44,412 nt of DNA from an uncultured Acetobacteraceae bacterium. GTDB lineage: Bacteria; Pseudomonadota; Alphaproteobacteria; Acetobacterales; Acetobacteraceae. Positions 18,573 to 26,602 of the stretch are shown piece by piece; position 1 is the first letter of the stretch, and each line of letters begins with the position of its first letter. The stretch covers positions 1 to 44,412 of the forward strand of contig CAIYDT010000160.1 in assembly GCA_903924985.1 (NCBI GenBank). Reading direction: 5' to 3'. A program made the position numbers and the translations under genes. Below the pieces are notes generated by a model. That model had not been told where the DNA came from, did not search any database, and saw only the letters and a program-made list of their open reading frames with translations.

Positions 18573-19950
18573 GACTTTGATCGTTTCGCACCCCTGGATG
18601 GGGGTGTTCGTGGTTGGACTGGGCACCATGGTTGTGCCGTTCGACTCGTCGGTGAACGTCGCGTTCCCGCATATCATCCGTGCCTTCGCGCTGCCGATCC
18701 CGGCCATCCAATGGGTGGTGATCGCCTATACCCTGACATACGCCGCGCTCACGCTGGTGTTCGGGCGGTTGGGCGACATGATCGGCCACCGGTTCGTGTT
18801 TCTGGCGGGTTGCGCCAGCAGCGCCATCGCCTTCGCCCTCTGTTCCGCCGCCCCGGCCTATTCCTGGCTGTTGGGTGCCCGCGTGCTGCAAGGGATCGGC
18901 GCGGCGCTAACCCTGAGTTGCGGCCCCGCCATCGCCACCAGCCTGTACCCAGAGGCCGACCGCGCCCGCATCCTCGGCCTTTACACCATGACCTTTGGGC
19001 TCGGCTCCGTGCTGGGGCCGGTCGTGGCCGGCCAGATGATCGGGCAGTTCGGCTGGCAGGCGGTGTTTTGGTTCCGGGCGCCGGTCGCGCTCGCCGCCTT
19101 CGTGCTGGCGTTCGGGCTGCCGACGGACCGCGGCCGAGGGCACCAAAACTTCGACGCGCCCGGCGCCCTGATGCTGGTGGTGACGGTCAGCGCGATGCTG
19201 ATGGCTTTGAATCAATTGCGGGACCTGGGCTGGTGGTGCGCCGCCGCCTCGGCGGTGACGGTGGTGTCGGCGGTGCTGTTCACAAGGCGGCAACTGCGCA
19301 TCGCGCAACCGATCATCGATCTGCGCTTCTTCCGCGATCCGGATTTCGCGCTGGTCAACGTGGCCCATGCGGCGCTGAACGTCGCCGGCTTCTCCATCAT
19401 GCTGCTGGTGCCGTTCTATCTGGACCGGTTGGGCGGGCTGTCGGTGCCGGTCAGCGGCATCGTGCTGGCGTCGTCCCCCCTTGGCATCATGCTGGCCGCG
19501 CCGCTCGCCGGGCGGCTGGCGACGCGGGTGCCGCCGCGGCTTTTGGCCCTGGCGGGGTCGGTCGCCATGGCGGTGGCGCAGATCGCGATCGGCCTGGCGG
19601 CGGACCCGCCGAACATTCCCATCCTGTGCCTGTCCATGTTCGCGCAGGGCTGCGGGCTCGGGCTGTTCCAGGTGGCGTATTTCGACATCGCCACCGCGAC
19701 CATTCCGAAGGAGAACCGCGGCGTGGCGGGGTCTCTGGTGATGGTAACCCGCACAATCGGGGTGGTGACCGGCGCGACGGTACTGATGCTGATATTCCAG
19801 ACGCTGCGAGCCGGAGCCGCGGCGCGCGGCGTGCCGGATACGGCGGCCTTCCTGACCGGGTTCCAAGGCGCGTTCCACGTCGCCGCCGCGCTGCCGGTTC
19901 TGGTAGTTCTGGCGGGAGTGCTACGGGGCTGGGGGCGGTGGGCTCGCTAA
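18559..19950 (+). CDS. MFS transporter, DHA2 (EmrB/QacA)-like exporter
   Basis: A 463-residue polytopic protein with about 14 predicted helices. The opening FVVGLGTMVVPFDSSVNVAFP corresponds to the helix-1 motif of DHA2 drug exporters. GRLGDMIGHRFVF is the loop 2-3 motif A, and helix 5 shows the antiporter motif C (GLGSVLGPVVAG). It probably exports a drug or metabolite by proton exchange, with substrate unknown. The start at 18559 lies in the loop of a perfect hairpin. An alternative ATG at 18598 would still precede helix 1. It is 23 bp downstream of the HU gene and may be transcribed by read-through. Confidence 0.88.
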   Translation: MPRLATLIVSHPWMGVFVVGLGTMVVPFDSSVNVAFPHIIRAFALPIPAIQWVVIAYTLTYAALTLVFGRLGDMIGHRFVFLAGCASSAIAFALCSAAPAYSWLLGARVLQGIGAALTLSCGPAIATSLYPEADRARILGLYTMTFGLGSVLGPVVAGQMIGQFGWQAVFWFRAPVALAAFVLAFGLPTDRGRGHQNFDAPGALMLVVTVSAMLMALNQLRDLGWWCAAASAVTVVSAVLFTRRQLRIAQPIIDLRFFRDPDFALVNVAHAALNVAGFSIMLLVPFYLDRLGGLSVPVSGIVLASSPLGIMLAAPLAGRLATRVPPRLLALAGSVAMAVAQIAIGLAADPPNIPILCLSMFAQGCGLGLFQVAYFDIATATIPKENRGVAGSLVMVTRTIGVVTGATVLMLIFQTLRAGAAARGVPDTAAFLTGFQGAFHVAAALPVLVVLAGVLRGWGRWAR

Positions 19951-20046
19951 CCGGCGTCTCAGGTTGCATGGACATCGGTGCCGAAAATCCCCGAGTAACC
20001 GCCGTTGAACGCGACGTACCGACCCGACCCGTTCCCTCCCGTCCCG

Positions 20047-20838
20047 TCAAAACACTAACCGAGCGCCCACCAGCGCCAGCACCGAGGCCAGCATCAGCCG
20101 CAACACCGCATCCGGCATCCGCACGGACAACTGGCTGCCCACAATCACGCCCGGAATGGAACCCAGCAGCAGCGACACCAGCAGCACCATATCGACCGAC
20201 CCCAGCCACCAATGCCCGATCCCCGCCACCAAGGTCAGCGGCACCGCGTGCGCGATGTCGGACCCCACGATCGTCGCGGTCGACAACCTGGGATACAGCA
20301 GCAGCAGCGCGGTCACGCCGAGCGCCCCGGCCCCGACCGAGGACACGGTGACGAACAAGCCCAGCAACGCACCCGTCACGATTGTCAGGCTGGCGGTATG
20401 GCGCGACAGCGGCCCATCGGCGAGGCGAATGGCCAGCGCCAACACGCGGTGCCGAAAGACCAGCGACACCGATGTCAGCAGCAATGCAACGCCGAGGCAC
20501 ACGGCGATGATATGGTTGGCTCTGTCGCCCATCCCCACGCCGGCTCCCGACAGCACGCCCAGCGTCAGCAGCGACGCCGGCACGCTGCCGGTGGCAAGCC
20601 GCCCCACGATGCGCCAGTCCACGGTGCGGTGCTTTCCATGCACCAGGGTGCCAACCGATTTGGTAACGCAGGCATAGAGCAGATCGGTTCCGACGGCGGC
20701 CGCGGGGTGAATGCCGAACAGCAGCACCAGCAACGGCGTCATGAGCGAGCCGCCACCGACGCCGGTCTGCCCGACCAGCAGGCCGACCAGAAAGCCCGAA
20801 AACGAGTACAGCAGGTGGTGCGGCGAAAGCTCTGGCAT
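20047..20838 (-). CDS. TauE/SafE (TSUP) family membrane permease
   Basis: A 263-residue protein with about eight hydrophobic segments and the duplicated glycine-rich TSUP motif (VGQTGVGGGSLMTPLLVLLFG near the N-terminus, and TVSSVGAGALGVTALLLLYP in the second half). The family exports or imports small sulfur compounds or organic acids such as sulfite, sulfoacetate and others. The substrate here is unknown. It is convergent with the MFS gene (96 bp gap) and stands alone as a single-gene unit. Confidence 0.9.
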   Translation of the reverse strand: MPELSPHHLLYSFSGFLVGLLVGQTGVGGGSLMTPLLVLLFGIHPAAAVGTDLLYACVTKSVGTLVHGKHRTVDWRIVGRLATGSVPASLLTLGVLSGAGVGMGDRANHIIAVCLGVALLLTSVSLVFRHRVLALAIRLADGPLSRHTASLTIVTGALLGLFVTVSSVGAGALGVTALLLLYPRLSTATIVGSDIAHAVPLTLVAGIGHWWLGSVDMVLLVSLLLGSIPGVIVGSQLSVRMPDAVLRLMLASVLALVGARLVF

Positions 20839-21043
20839 GCCTATAACCTTGAGGTGGCAAGGCGCTTTGGCAAGTACCCAGGCGTGTCGTCACGCCCCGA
20901 ACCGGCTCGGTTACGCGGCCTTCCGCCATAATACCCTACACGGACCAGGACGGGCAGCCCTTTCCCTTTCCATCCGAGACCGCACGCATCGCGATCGTCG
21001 CCTTGTGGGCAGCGAAAAAAATTTGCGGCCCAGGCCTCGAGAC

Positions 21044-21160
21044 ATGACCGCACCCATCATCCGCCCCGCGGAGAATGACGACCTCCCGGCGCTGCTGGCC
21101 CTCTACCGGCACCTGCATCCCCGCGAAGCACCGGCCGAGGCCGCCGCCGTAGGGGCGAAC
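21044..21160 (+). pseudogene. 5' stump of a GNAT acetyltransferase gene
   Basis: The frame from the ATG at 21044 gives MTAPIIRPAENDDLPALLAL, then YRHLHPREAPAEAAA. This is the start (beta-1, alpha-1) of a GNAT N-acetyltransferase. After about 35 residues the similarity stops abruptly, next to the higA 3' end (stop at 21164). The remaining ~110 residues with the acetyl-CoA site are absent, and no 3' half was found beyond higB. The gene was probably truncated when the toxin-antitoxin module arrived. Confidence 0.6.
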
Positions 21161-21163
21161 GGA

Positions 21164-21457
21164 CTAGGCGGCCAGCGCCGGAAAGCGCGTGACCTTCAAA
21201 CCGCTCACGCGTTGTTTGGCGTGCCAGAGGTCGTATTGCATTTGCATGCGCAGCCAATGATCGGCGGTCGTCCAGCCGGCCATTTCCAGCCGGATCGCCA
21301 TCTCCGGCGACACACCGCTATGGCCGTTCAGCAACTCGGACAACGTTTTACGCGTGACGCCAAGGCCAGCCGCCGCCGCGGTGACCGTCAAGCCGAGCGG
21401 CTTAACGTAATCTTCCCTGATAATTTCGCCGGGATGCGGCGGATCGAACATGTCCAT
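21164..21457 (-). CDS. higA: HigA-family antitoxin (XRE helix-turn-helix)
   Basis: A 97-residue protein with the HigA signature [20 protein letters not shown] followed by the helix-turn-helix [20 protein letters not shown] (about residues 24-55) and [23 protein letters not shown]. HigA neutralises the HigB ribonuclease and represses its own operon. It follows the toxin gene by 13 bp, the toxin-first order characteristic of higBA. Its 3' end abuts the GNAT stump. Confidence 0.92.
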   Translation of the reverse strand: MDMFDPPHPGEIIREDYVKPLGLTVTAAAAGLGVTRKTLSELLNGHSGVSPEMAIRLEMAGWTTADHWLRMQMQYDLWHAKQRVSGLKVTRFPALAA

Positions 21458-21470
21458 CGAGCCCTCCTTT

Positions 21471-21749
21471 CTAATGGTAGTCCACCAAATCGACGTTCAC
21501 GACGTCCGAACCGTTGAATTCGAACACCAGCCGCCAATTGCCGGATACCGACACAGCCCACTGTCCCTGGCGGTCGCCCGTCAGTGCGTGCAGGCGATAG
21601 CCCGGCGCATTCATATTGTCCGGGCCTGCCGCCGTGTTCAGGGCGAACAGCATCCGGCGCAGTTTGGCGGCGTGCCGAGCATCGATGCCCCTGGTCGTTC
21701 CCGTCCCGAAGAACTGTTCCAACCCCTTATGGCGGAAACTCTTAATTAT
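21471..21749 (-). CDS. higB: HigB-family toxin with a non-standard start codon
   Basis: A RelE-fold mRNA interferase of about 92 residues. Conserved stretches include [25 protein letters not shown] and the C-terminal [10 protein letters not shown]...VDLVDYH. Homologues begin [11 protein letters not shown]. Here the expected Met codon is ATA (21747-21749), preceded three codons earlier by an in-frame TAG. The only common start codon in frame is TTG at 21722, which would remove the first nine residues. A strong promoter (21758-21786) would place the transcript start only a few bases before the ATA. Translation may therefore be weak or abolished. The rest of the gene is intact. Confidence 0.8.
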   Translation of the reverse strand: MIKSFRHKGLEQFFGTGTTRGIDARHAAKLRRMLFALNTAAGPDNMNAPGYRLHALTGDRQGQWAVSVSGNWRLVFEFNGSDVVNVDLVDYH

Positions 21750-21757
21750 GTTTGAGC

Positions 21758-21786
21758 ACTATAACGTGACGGGTGACAGATATCAA
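21758..21786 (-). promoter_or_regulatory. Sigma-70-like promoter for higBA
   Basis: Read on the minus strand, TTGATA (21781-21786) and TATAGT (21758-21763) are separated by 17 bases, close to the consensus. The predicted start of transcription (about 21750-21752) coincides with the first codon of the toxin, implying a leaderless message. Confidence 0.55.
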
Positions 21787-21903
21787 TCCATTTTCAGGAA
21801 CAGCCTTCGATGGGCCGCCGCTCGATAGCGGTCCGACTTGCCTAATACACGGCGGAAAACCAGTATCGCCGAAACGGAGCGCCTGCATCGCGAAGGACCC
21901 AGG

Positions 21904-22278
21904 ATGGTTGCCAGCGACAGTTTCGCCGACTTCCTGCGCGAGCAGCTCGCACCGCTCGGTCACGTCTCGATGCGTCGCATGTTTGGGAAGACTGGCGTGT
22001 TCTGTAATGGTCTGATGCTTGGGATGGTGACCGACGACACGCTGTATTTCCGGGTTGACGACCTGAACCGAGCGACGTTCGAGGAAGCCGGGTCCGCTCC
22101 GCCGTTGCATTACGTGAAGAAGGGCCGCTCCATAGACCTGTCCTTTTGGCGCGCGCCGGACCGGCTCTTCGATGAGCCGGATGAGTTTGTCGCCTGGGCA
22201 CGCGCGGCGCTGGCGGCGGCACGGCGGGTCGCGGCGGTTAGGGAGCGGGCGCCGACGAAACGGAAACCGAGGCGGTGA
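21904..22278 (+). CDS. TfoX/Sxy N-terminal domain protein
   Basis: A 124-residue protein with the TfoX N-terminal fold: SMRRMFGKTGVFCNGLMLGM, then LYFRVDDLNRATFEEAGSAP and WRAPDRLFDEPDEFVAWARAAL. It has a basic Arg/Lys-rich tail. The family includes the competence regulator Sxy of gammaproteobacteria, but most short alphaproteobacterial members have no established role. The start is the ATG at 21904 with GAAGGA six bases upstream. The frame extends 5' without protein-like sequence. It is convergent with the rhodanese gene. Confidence 0.88.
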   Translation: MVASDSFADFLREQLAPLGHVSMRRMFGKTGVFCNGLMLGMVTDDTLYFRVDDLNRATFEEAGSAPPLHYVKKGRSIDLSFWRAPDRLFDEPDEFVAWARAALAAARRVAAVRERAPTKRKPRR

Positions 22279-22407
22279 TGGAGCCAACCGCCGGTCGCCG
22301 TGTCCCTCGCACGGCGGCGTAGGTGCGACCTCAGTCGCTGGCCGAGGCCCGAGATACGCAGCGCATATATCCAGCGGAAAAGCGCAGTTTTTCAGAGGTA
22401 TGGTCCT

Positions 22408-22432
22408 GCTGCGAAACATTGATTTTCGCAGC
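22408..22432. terminator. Hairpin between convergent tfoX-like and rhodanese genes
   Basis: A perfect 9-bp stem (GCTGCGAAA, 22408-22416, with 22424-22432) closes a 7-base loop. It lies 18 bp past the rhodanese stop in its direction and 130 bp past the TfoX gene. It is likely a terminator or 3' stabiliser for the rhodanese transcript. No long U-tract is visible. Confidence 0.5.
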
Positions 22433-22450
22433 ACCGAAACCCGAATCGCC

Positions 22451-24019
22451 TCACCCCGCCATAACCCGGAACCGCTGATCGTCATCCGTCGCCATCTGGT
22501 TCACCAGCTCGATCTCCCACGACAAGTACGCGTTCATCGCGTCCTCCACTTTCCCGGGCATCTCCCGCGCCCGCAGCCGCATATCCTCGGCCGCCGAGGC
22601 CATCCGAGCCGCCCCCGTCTCCAGCGAACGCCCCGATTCCGCCCAAGCCCGGGTCCCACCCGCCAACGCCAGGACCGGCGCCCGACCGGCCCACTCCGAC
22701 GCCGCCAGCCGCGCCAGAACCCCGTCGCCCGAGGTGAACACGATCGCCGCCGCGCTCGGCAGCTTCGAAAGATCCTCCGCCAACCGGGACCGGATCCCGT
22801 ACCAGGCCCCCGGAATGTGCCCGTCGTAATAAGACCGGCTCCAGTCCAGATCGACCACCACCGCATCGGTCCGCGCCGCCAAGCCCGCCGCGTCGATCGA
22901 AGGCGCCTCCCCCAACCCCAACACCGGAGGCACGTAAGGCCCGGTCTCCCCGCTCAGCCGGTCCAGCGTCAGTGCCGCCGCGTTCCACCCCATCTGCTTC
23001 ATCCAGTGCGCGGTCATGATCCCGCGCACGCCGTCGTCGTCCACGCACACCACCCAGCCGCCCCAGATCGCGGCGTGGCGATCGGTTTCCTGCACCAACT
23101 GCCCGCCCGGCACGTTCTTCATCCCCGGCAGATGCCCGGCCTCGTATTCCTCGGGGGAGCGGACATCGAACACGTACAGCGCCCGCGTATCCGCCTGCGC
23201 CCGCCACGCCGCCAAGGTCGGCAGGTCGATCGAAACAACCCCAAACCGTTCCGCCACGCGACGCGCCCGTTCCCGCGCCGCCGCGTGCCCGGTCGCCGAA
23301 ACCGCACCAGCCCGCGCCGTGGCCCCCTTCAGCACCTGCAACCCCGCGAGGTGCCAGCCCTGGGTGCCGTTCTGCATCGACACCACCTTGTTCGGCACGC
23401 CCGCGTTGATCAGCGACTGCGCCCCGATGATGCTGCGCGTCCGCCCGCCGCAATTCACCACCACGGTGGTGTCCGGTGAGGGCACCAGATCGGCGAACCG
23501 CAAAACCAGCTCCGCCCCTGGCACGCTGATCGCGGTGGGGATGCTGTTGTTGTGGAATTCCTCGTACGAACGGCTGTCGAACAGCACCATGTCCATGCCG
23601 GACTGGATCATCCGGTTCAGCTCGGCCGCATCGACCCAAGGGGTATGGGCCTCGTGCTCCACAACCTCGGCAAAGGCTTTGCTGGGGACGTGCACCCCGC
23701 TGTAGATCCTGTAACCCGCCGCCTCCCACGCCGCGATGCCGCCGGTCAGGACTGACACATCGGTGTATCCCAGCCCCGCCATGCGGGCGGCGGCGCGGTC
23801 CGCCAGACGCTCGCCGTCGTCACACCACACCACCCGCGCGCCACGGCGGGGCACCGCGTCCCCCACGATGATTTCCAGGCGCCCCAATGGCACGCAGGCG
23901 GCCATCAAGATGTGGCGGAGGTCGAATGGCACTTCCTCCCGCGCATCCAGCAGGGCGATTTCCACACCATCCTGCAGCCAGGATTTCAACGTACGGGCGT
24001 CGATCGGTTTCACGGTCAT
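22451..24019 (-). CDS. Four-domain rhodanese-related sulfurtransferase
   Basis: A 522-residue soluble protein built from four rhodanese domains (about 1-108, 125-235, 258-360, 375-475) and a helical C-terminal tail. The active-site loop cysteine is present in domain 1 (Cys66, WCDDGER), domain 2 (Cys190, NCGGRTRS) and domain 3 (Cys325, VCVDDDGVRG). In domain 4 it is replaced (IVFTSGDGVLA). The GGIAAW, GTQGWHLAG and GGTRAWAESG motifs close three of the domains. It probably moves sulfane sulfur, but donor and acceptor are unknown. It overlaps gpt by four bases (ATGA) at the 3' end of csaA-gpt-rhodanese. Confidence 0.9.
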   Translation of the reverse strand: MTVKPIDARTLKSWLQDGVEIALLDAREEVPFDLRHILMAACVPLGRLEIIVGDAVPRRGARVVWCDDGERLADRAAARMAGLGYTDVSVLTGGIAAWEAAGYRIYSGVHVPSKAFAEVVEHEAHTPWVDAAELNRMIQSGMDMVLFDSRSYEEFHNNSIPTAISVPGAELVLRFADLVPSPDTTVVVNCGGRTRSIIGAQSLINAGVPNKVVSMQNGTQGWHLAGLQVLKGATARAGAVSATGHAAARERARRVAERFGVVSIDLPTLAAWRAQADTRALYVFDVRSPEEYEAGHLPGMKNVPGGQLVQETDRHAAIWGGWVVCVDDDGVRGIMTAHWMKQMGWNAAALTLDRLSGETGPYVPPVLGLGEAPSIDAAGLAARTDAVVVDLDWSRSYYDGHIPGAWYGIRSRLAEDLSKLPSAAAIVFTSGDGVLARLAASEWAGRAPVLALAGGTRAWAESGRSLETGAARMASAAEDMRLRAREMPGKVEDAMNAYLSWEIELVNQMATDDDQRFRVMAG

Positions 24020-24498
24020 TGGTCGGCTCCTTCCCGGCGTACCAGGGGATGAATGAACTGCGGTTCGGTGTCCCAGGGGAACAGTATCCAGGTGTCCTGC
24101 GCCACCTCGGCCACATGGGTGTCGGCCGTGTCCCGGCCGGCCGGCTTCACATAGACGCAGGCGTAATGCGCCTTTGGCAGCAGGGCGCGCACGATACGGG
24201 CGGTGGTGCCGGTGTCGGTAAGGTCGTCGATGATCAGAAACCCTGTCCCGTCACCGGCGACGGCGGGGGACTTGGTCACCTCCGGGCTACCGATCTTCTC
24301 TCCCTGGTAGGTCACGACGCAGACGCTTTCGACCAGCCGCAGGTCCAATTCCCGAGCCACGATGGCAGCCGGGATCAGGCCGCCGCGGCTGACGGCGACG
24401 ATCCCCTGGAAGGGGCCTTGCGTCATCAACAGGGCGGCAAGGGCGCGGGCGTCGCGGTGCAACTGCTCCCACCCGATGGTGAGGTAACGGCGGCTCAC
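24016..24498 (-). CDS. gpt: Xanthine phosphoribosyltransferase (XGPRT)
   Basis: A 160-residue purine salvage enzyme. The PRPP-binding motif is FLIIDDLTDTGTTARI, and the base-side start VAVSRGGLIPAAIVARELDLR and the C-terminal PWDTEPQFIHPL match Gpt. It converts xanthine or guanine plus PRPP to XMP or GMP. The start codon is GTG at 24498, directly after the csaA stop (TGAGTG), giving the family N-terminus MSRRYLTIGWEQLHRDARAL. It is translationally coupled to both neighbours. Confidence 0.93.
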   Translation of the reverse strand: MSRRYLTIGWEQLHRDARALAALLMTQGPFQGIVAVSRGGLIPAAIVARELDLRLVESVCVVTYQGEKIGSPEVTKSPAVAGDGTGFLIIDDLTDTGTTARIVRALLPKAHYACVYVKPAGRDTADTHVAEVAQDTWILFPWDTEPQFIHPLVRREGADQ

Positions 24499-24846
24499 TC
24501 AGAACAACTTGCCGCCGTTGGGCACTTTGAAATCGGGCTTGATCAGCACCACCGACCCGTCGTCGTCGGGCATGCCCAAGGTCAGGACCTCGCTGATGAA
24601 CGGGCCGATCTGGCGTGGCGGGAAGTTCACCACGGCGCACACCTGCCGGCCGATGAGCTGGTCGGCGTGGTAATGCACGGTGAGTTGCGCGGAGGAAGTC
24701 TTCACGCCGATCTTCCCCCCGAAATCGATGGTGAGCTTGAGGGCGGGCTTGCGCGCTTCGGGGAAGGGCTCGGCGTCGATCACCGTGCCGACGCGGATAT
24801 CAACCCGCTCGAAGTCCGCGAATACGATCTGGTCGGTCATTGTCAT
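24499..24846 (-). CDS. csaA: CsaA-like tRNA-binding domain protein
   Basis: A 115-residue OB-fold protein of the CsaA/Trbp111 group. Motifs include DFERVDIRVGTVIDAEPFPE, KLTIDFGG, the SSAQLT loop, VCAVVNFPPRQIGPFISEVL and LIKPDFKVPNGGKLF. Homologues bind tRNA as dimers and were described as export-related chaperones in Bacillus, but the biological role is uncertain. It is the first gene of a three-gene set with gpt and the rhodanese. It is divergent from the gamma-glutamyltransferase with a 70-bp gap, which must hold both promoters. An ATG two codons downstream is an equally good start. Confidence 0.92.
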   Translation of the reverse strand: MTMTDQIVFADFERVDIRVGTVIDAEPFPEARKPALKLTIDFGGKIGVKTSSAQLTVHYHADQLIGRQVCAVVNFPPRQIGPFISEVLTLGMPDDDGSVVLIKPDFKVPNGGKLF

Positions 24847-24916
24847 TCCCCCATTTGCAAACGGACCGCCCCCGCGCCAGTGTGGGCGGAAATCCGCCCC
24901 GAACCGAGGACCATCG

Positions 24917-26512
24917 ATGCGCGACTACCAAATGCCCGGCCGCAGCCCAGTCTATGCCATGAACGGCATGGCCGCCACCTCCATGCCAGCCGCGACTTTG
25001 GCCGCGCTGGATGTGTTGCGGGCGGGGGGCAACGCGCTGGATGCCGCCGTCGCGGCGGTGTCGGTGCTGTGCGTGATCGAGCCGCAATCGACCGGTATCG
25101 GCGGCGATTGCTTCTGCCTGTATGCGCCGGCCGGGGCCGGCAAGGTGTTCGCCCTGAACGGGTCGGGCAAGGCGCCGGCCGCCGCCAATATCGACTGGTT
25201 CGAGAGCCACCAGATCCGCGGGATCGAGAATACCTCGGCCCATTCCGTCACCGTCCCCGGCGCCGTGTCGGCGTGGGAGACGCTGCTTGGCCGCTTCGGC
25301 ACCAAGGGCCTGAACGAGTTGCTGCAACCCGCTATCCGCTATGCGGAGAACGGCTGGCCGGTGCACTCCAAAGTGTCGTGGGACTGGAAGAACGTCGAAG
25401 ACAAGCTGCGTAAGCAGGGCACGCACCGCTTCTTGCCAAACGGCCACGCGCCCAACCCTGGCGATATCTTCCGCCAGCCGGAACTGGCCGAGACCCTGCG
25501 CGCCATCGCCAAGCACGGCGCGAAGGCGTTCTACGAAGGCCCCGTCGCCGCCGACATCGTGGCCACGCTGCGCGCCCGCGGCGGGCTGCACACCGAGGAA
25601 GACTTCGCCAACGGGTTGCGGGCGGCGGAGTTCGTCGATCCCATTTCCCTGAGCTGGAAGGGGCATGAGGTCTACCAGTGCCCGCCCAATGGCTCCGGCA
25701 TGATCGTGCTGATGCTGCTGGGCATGCTGGACGGATTGCCGCCGAACGATGGCCCCTCCGGCCTGATCCGCGCCCACCGGCATGTCGAGGCCGCGCGTCT
25801 GGCCTATCGCGACCGCGATGCGTTCCTGGCCGATCCCAGCCAGTCGGATGTGCCGCTGAAGAAGCTGCTCAGCCCCGAGTATCTGGCGTCGATGCGGGCG
25901 CTGATCTCCGACACCGCCGCGCTGAAGGACCTGCCCACGGCTGGAGAGTCGTTCCTGCCCCGCCACAAGGATACCGTCTACCTGTGCGTCGTCGACAAGG
26001 ACGGCAACGCGTGCAGCTTCATCAACTCGCTGTTCCAGAGCTTCGGCTCCGGCATCCTGGCGGAGCAGTCCGGCGTCATGCTGCAAAATCGCGGCTTCGG
26101 CTTCCGGGTGCAGCGCGGCCACCCCAACTGCATCGCACCGAACAAGCGCCCGCTGCACACCATCATTCCGGGCATGGTGATGAAGGACGGGCAAGCGGTG
26201 ATGCCCTACGGCGTCATGGGCGGGCACTTCCAGCCGATGGGCCAGACCTGGTTCCTGCACAACTTCCTGGAGCACGGGCTGGATATCCAGGAGGCGATCG
26301 ATCTGCCTCGGCTGTTCCCCTATGGCGGGAAGGTGGAGGTCGAGCGCGGCATCTCCGCCGAGGTCCGCGCCGGCCTGACGCGGATGGGGCACGAGCTGGT
26401 GGAGGCCGAGCGCCCCCACGGCGGCGGGCAGGCGATTTGGATCGACCGGGCGCGCGGTTGCCTGGTGGCCGGGTCGGAGCCGAGGAAAGACGGGTTGGCG
26501 CTGGGGTATTGA
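24917..26512 (+). CDS. Gamma-glutamyltransferase family Ntn-hydrolase
   Basis: A 531-residue member of the gamma-glutamyltranspeptidase family, normally made as a proenzyme that cleaves itself before a threonine. The predicted catalytic Thr353 is in HKDTVYLCVVDKDGNACSF, followed by the glycine-rich SFGSGILAEQSG loop. No signal peptide is present, unlike periplasmic Ggt, which suggests a cytoplasmic member acting on gamma-glutamyl or acyl-amide compounds. The GTP-like start ATG at 24917 was chosen because family similarity begins there. An amidase follows 90 bp downstream, so both may belong to one amide-catabolic unit. Confidence 0.9.
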   Translation: MRDYQMPGRSPVYAMNGMAATSMPAATLAALDVLRAGGNALDAAVAAVSVLCVIEPQSTGIGGDCFCLYAPAGAGKVFALNGSGKAPAAANIDWFESHQIRGIENTSAHSVTVPGAVSAWETLLGRFGTKGLNELLQPAIRYAENGWPVHSKVSWDWKNVEDKLRKQGTHRFLPNGHAPNPGDIFRQPELAETLRAIAKHGAKAFYEGPVAADIVATLRARGGLHTEEDFANGLRAAEFVDPISLSWKGHEVYQCPPNGSGMIVLMLLGMLDGLPPNDGPSGLIRAHRHVEAARLAYRDRDAFLADPSQSDVPLKKLLSPEYLASMRALISDTAALKDLPTAGESFLPRHKDTVYLCVVDKDGNACSFINSLFQSFGSGILAEQSGVMLQNRGFGFRVQRGHPNCIAPNKRPLHTIIPGMVMKDGQAVMPYGVMGGHFQPMGQTWFLHNFLEHGLDIQEAIDLPRLFPYGGKVEVERGISAEVRAGLTRMGHELVEAERPHGGGQAIWIDRARGCLVAGSEPRKDGLALGY

Positions 26513-26545
26513 GCGACAACCTCATAGACACCGTCATGCAAATAT

Positions 26546-26576
26546 CGTCATGCTCGGGCTTGACCCGAGCATGACG
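26546..26576. repeat. Palindromic repeat, copy A
   Basis: A perfect 13-bp stem (CGTCATGCTCGGG and its complement) surrounds the loop CTTGA, between the gamma-glutamyltransferase and amidase genes. It is a member of the dispersed family with core GGG-CTTGA-CCC. It probably forms a hairpin in the two-gene transcript. Confidence 0.85.
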
Positions 26577-26602
26577 TGAATTGGGCAGCGGAGACCAAAA
26601 CC

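Noticed and set aside
24800..26419. 539-codon minus-strand frame opposite the gamma-glutamyltransferase
   Set aside because: Shadow of a gene with intact catalytic motifs on the plus strand.
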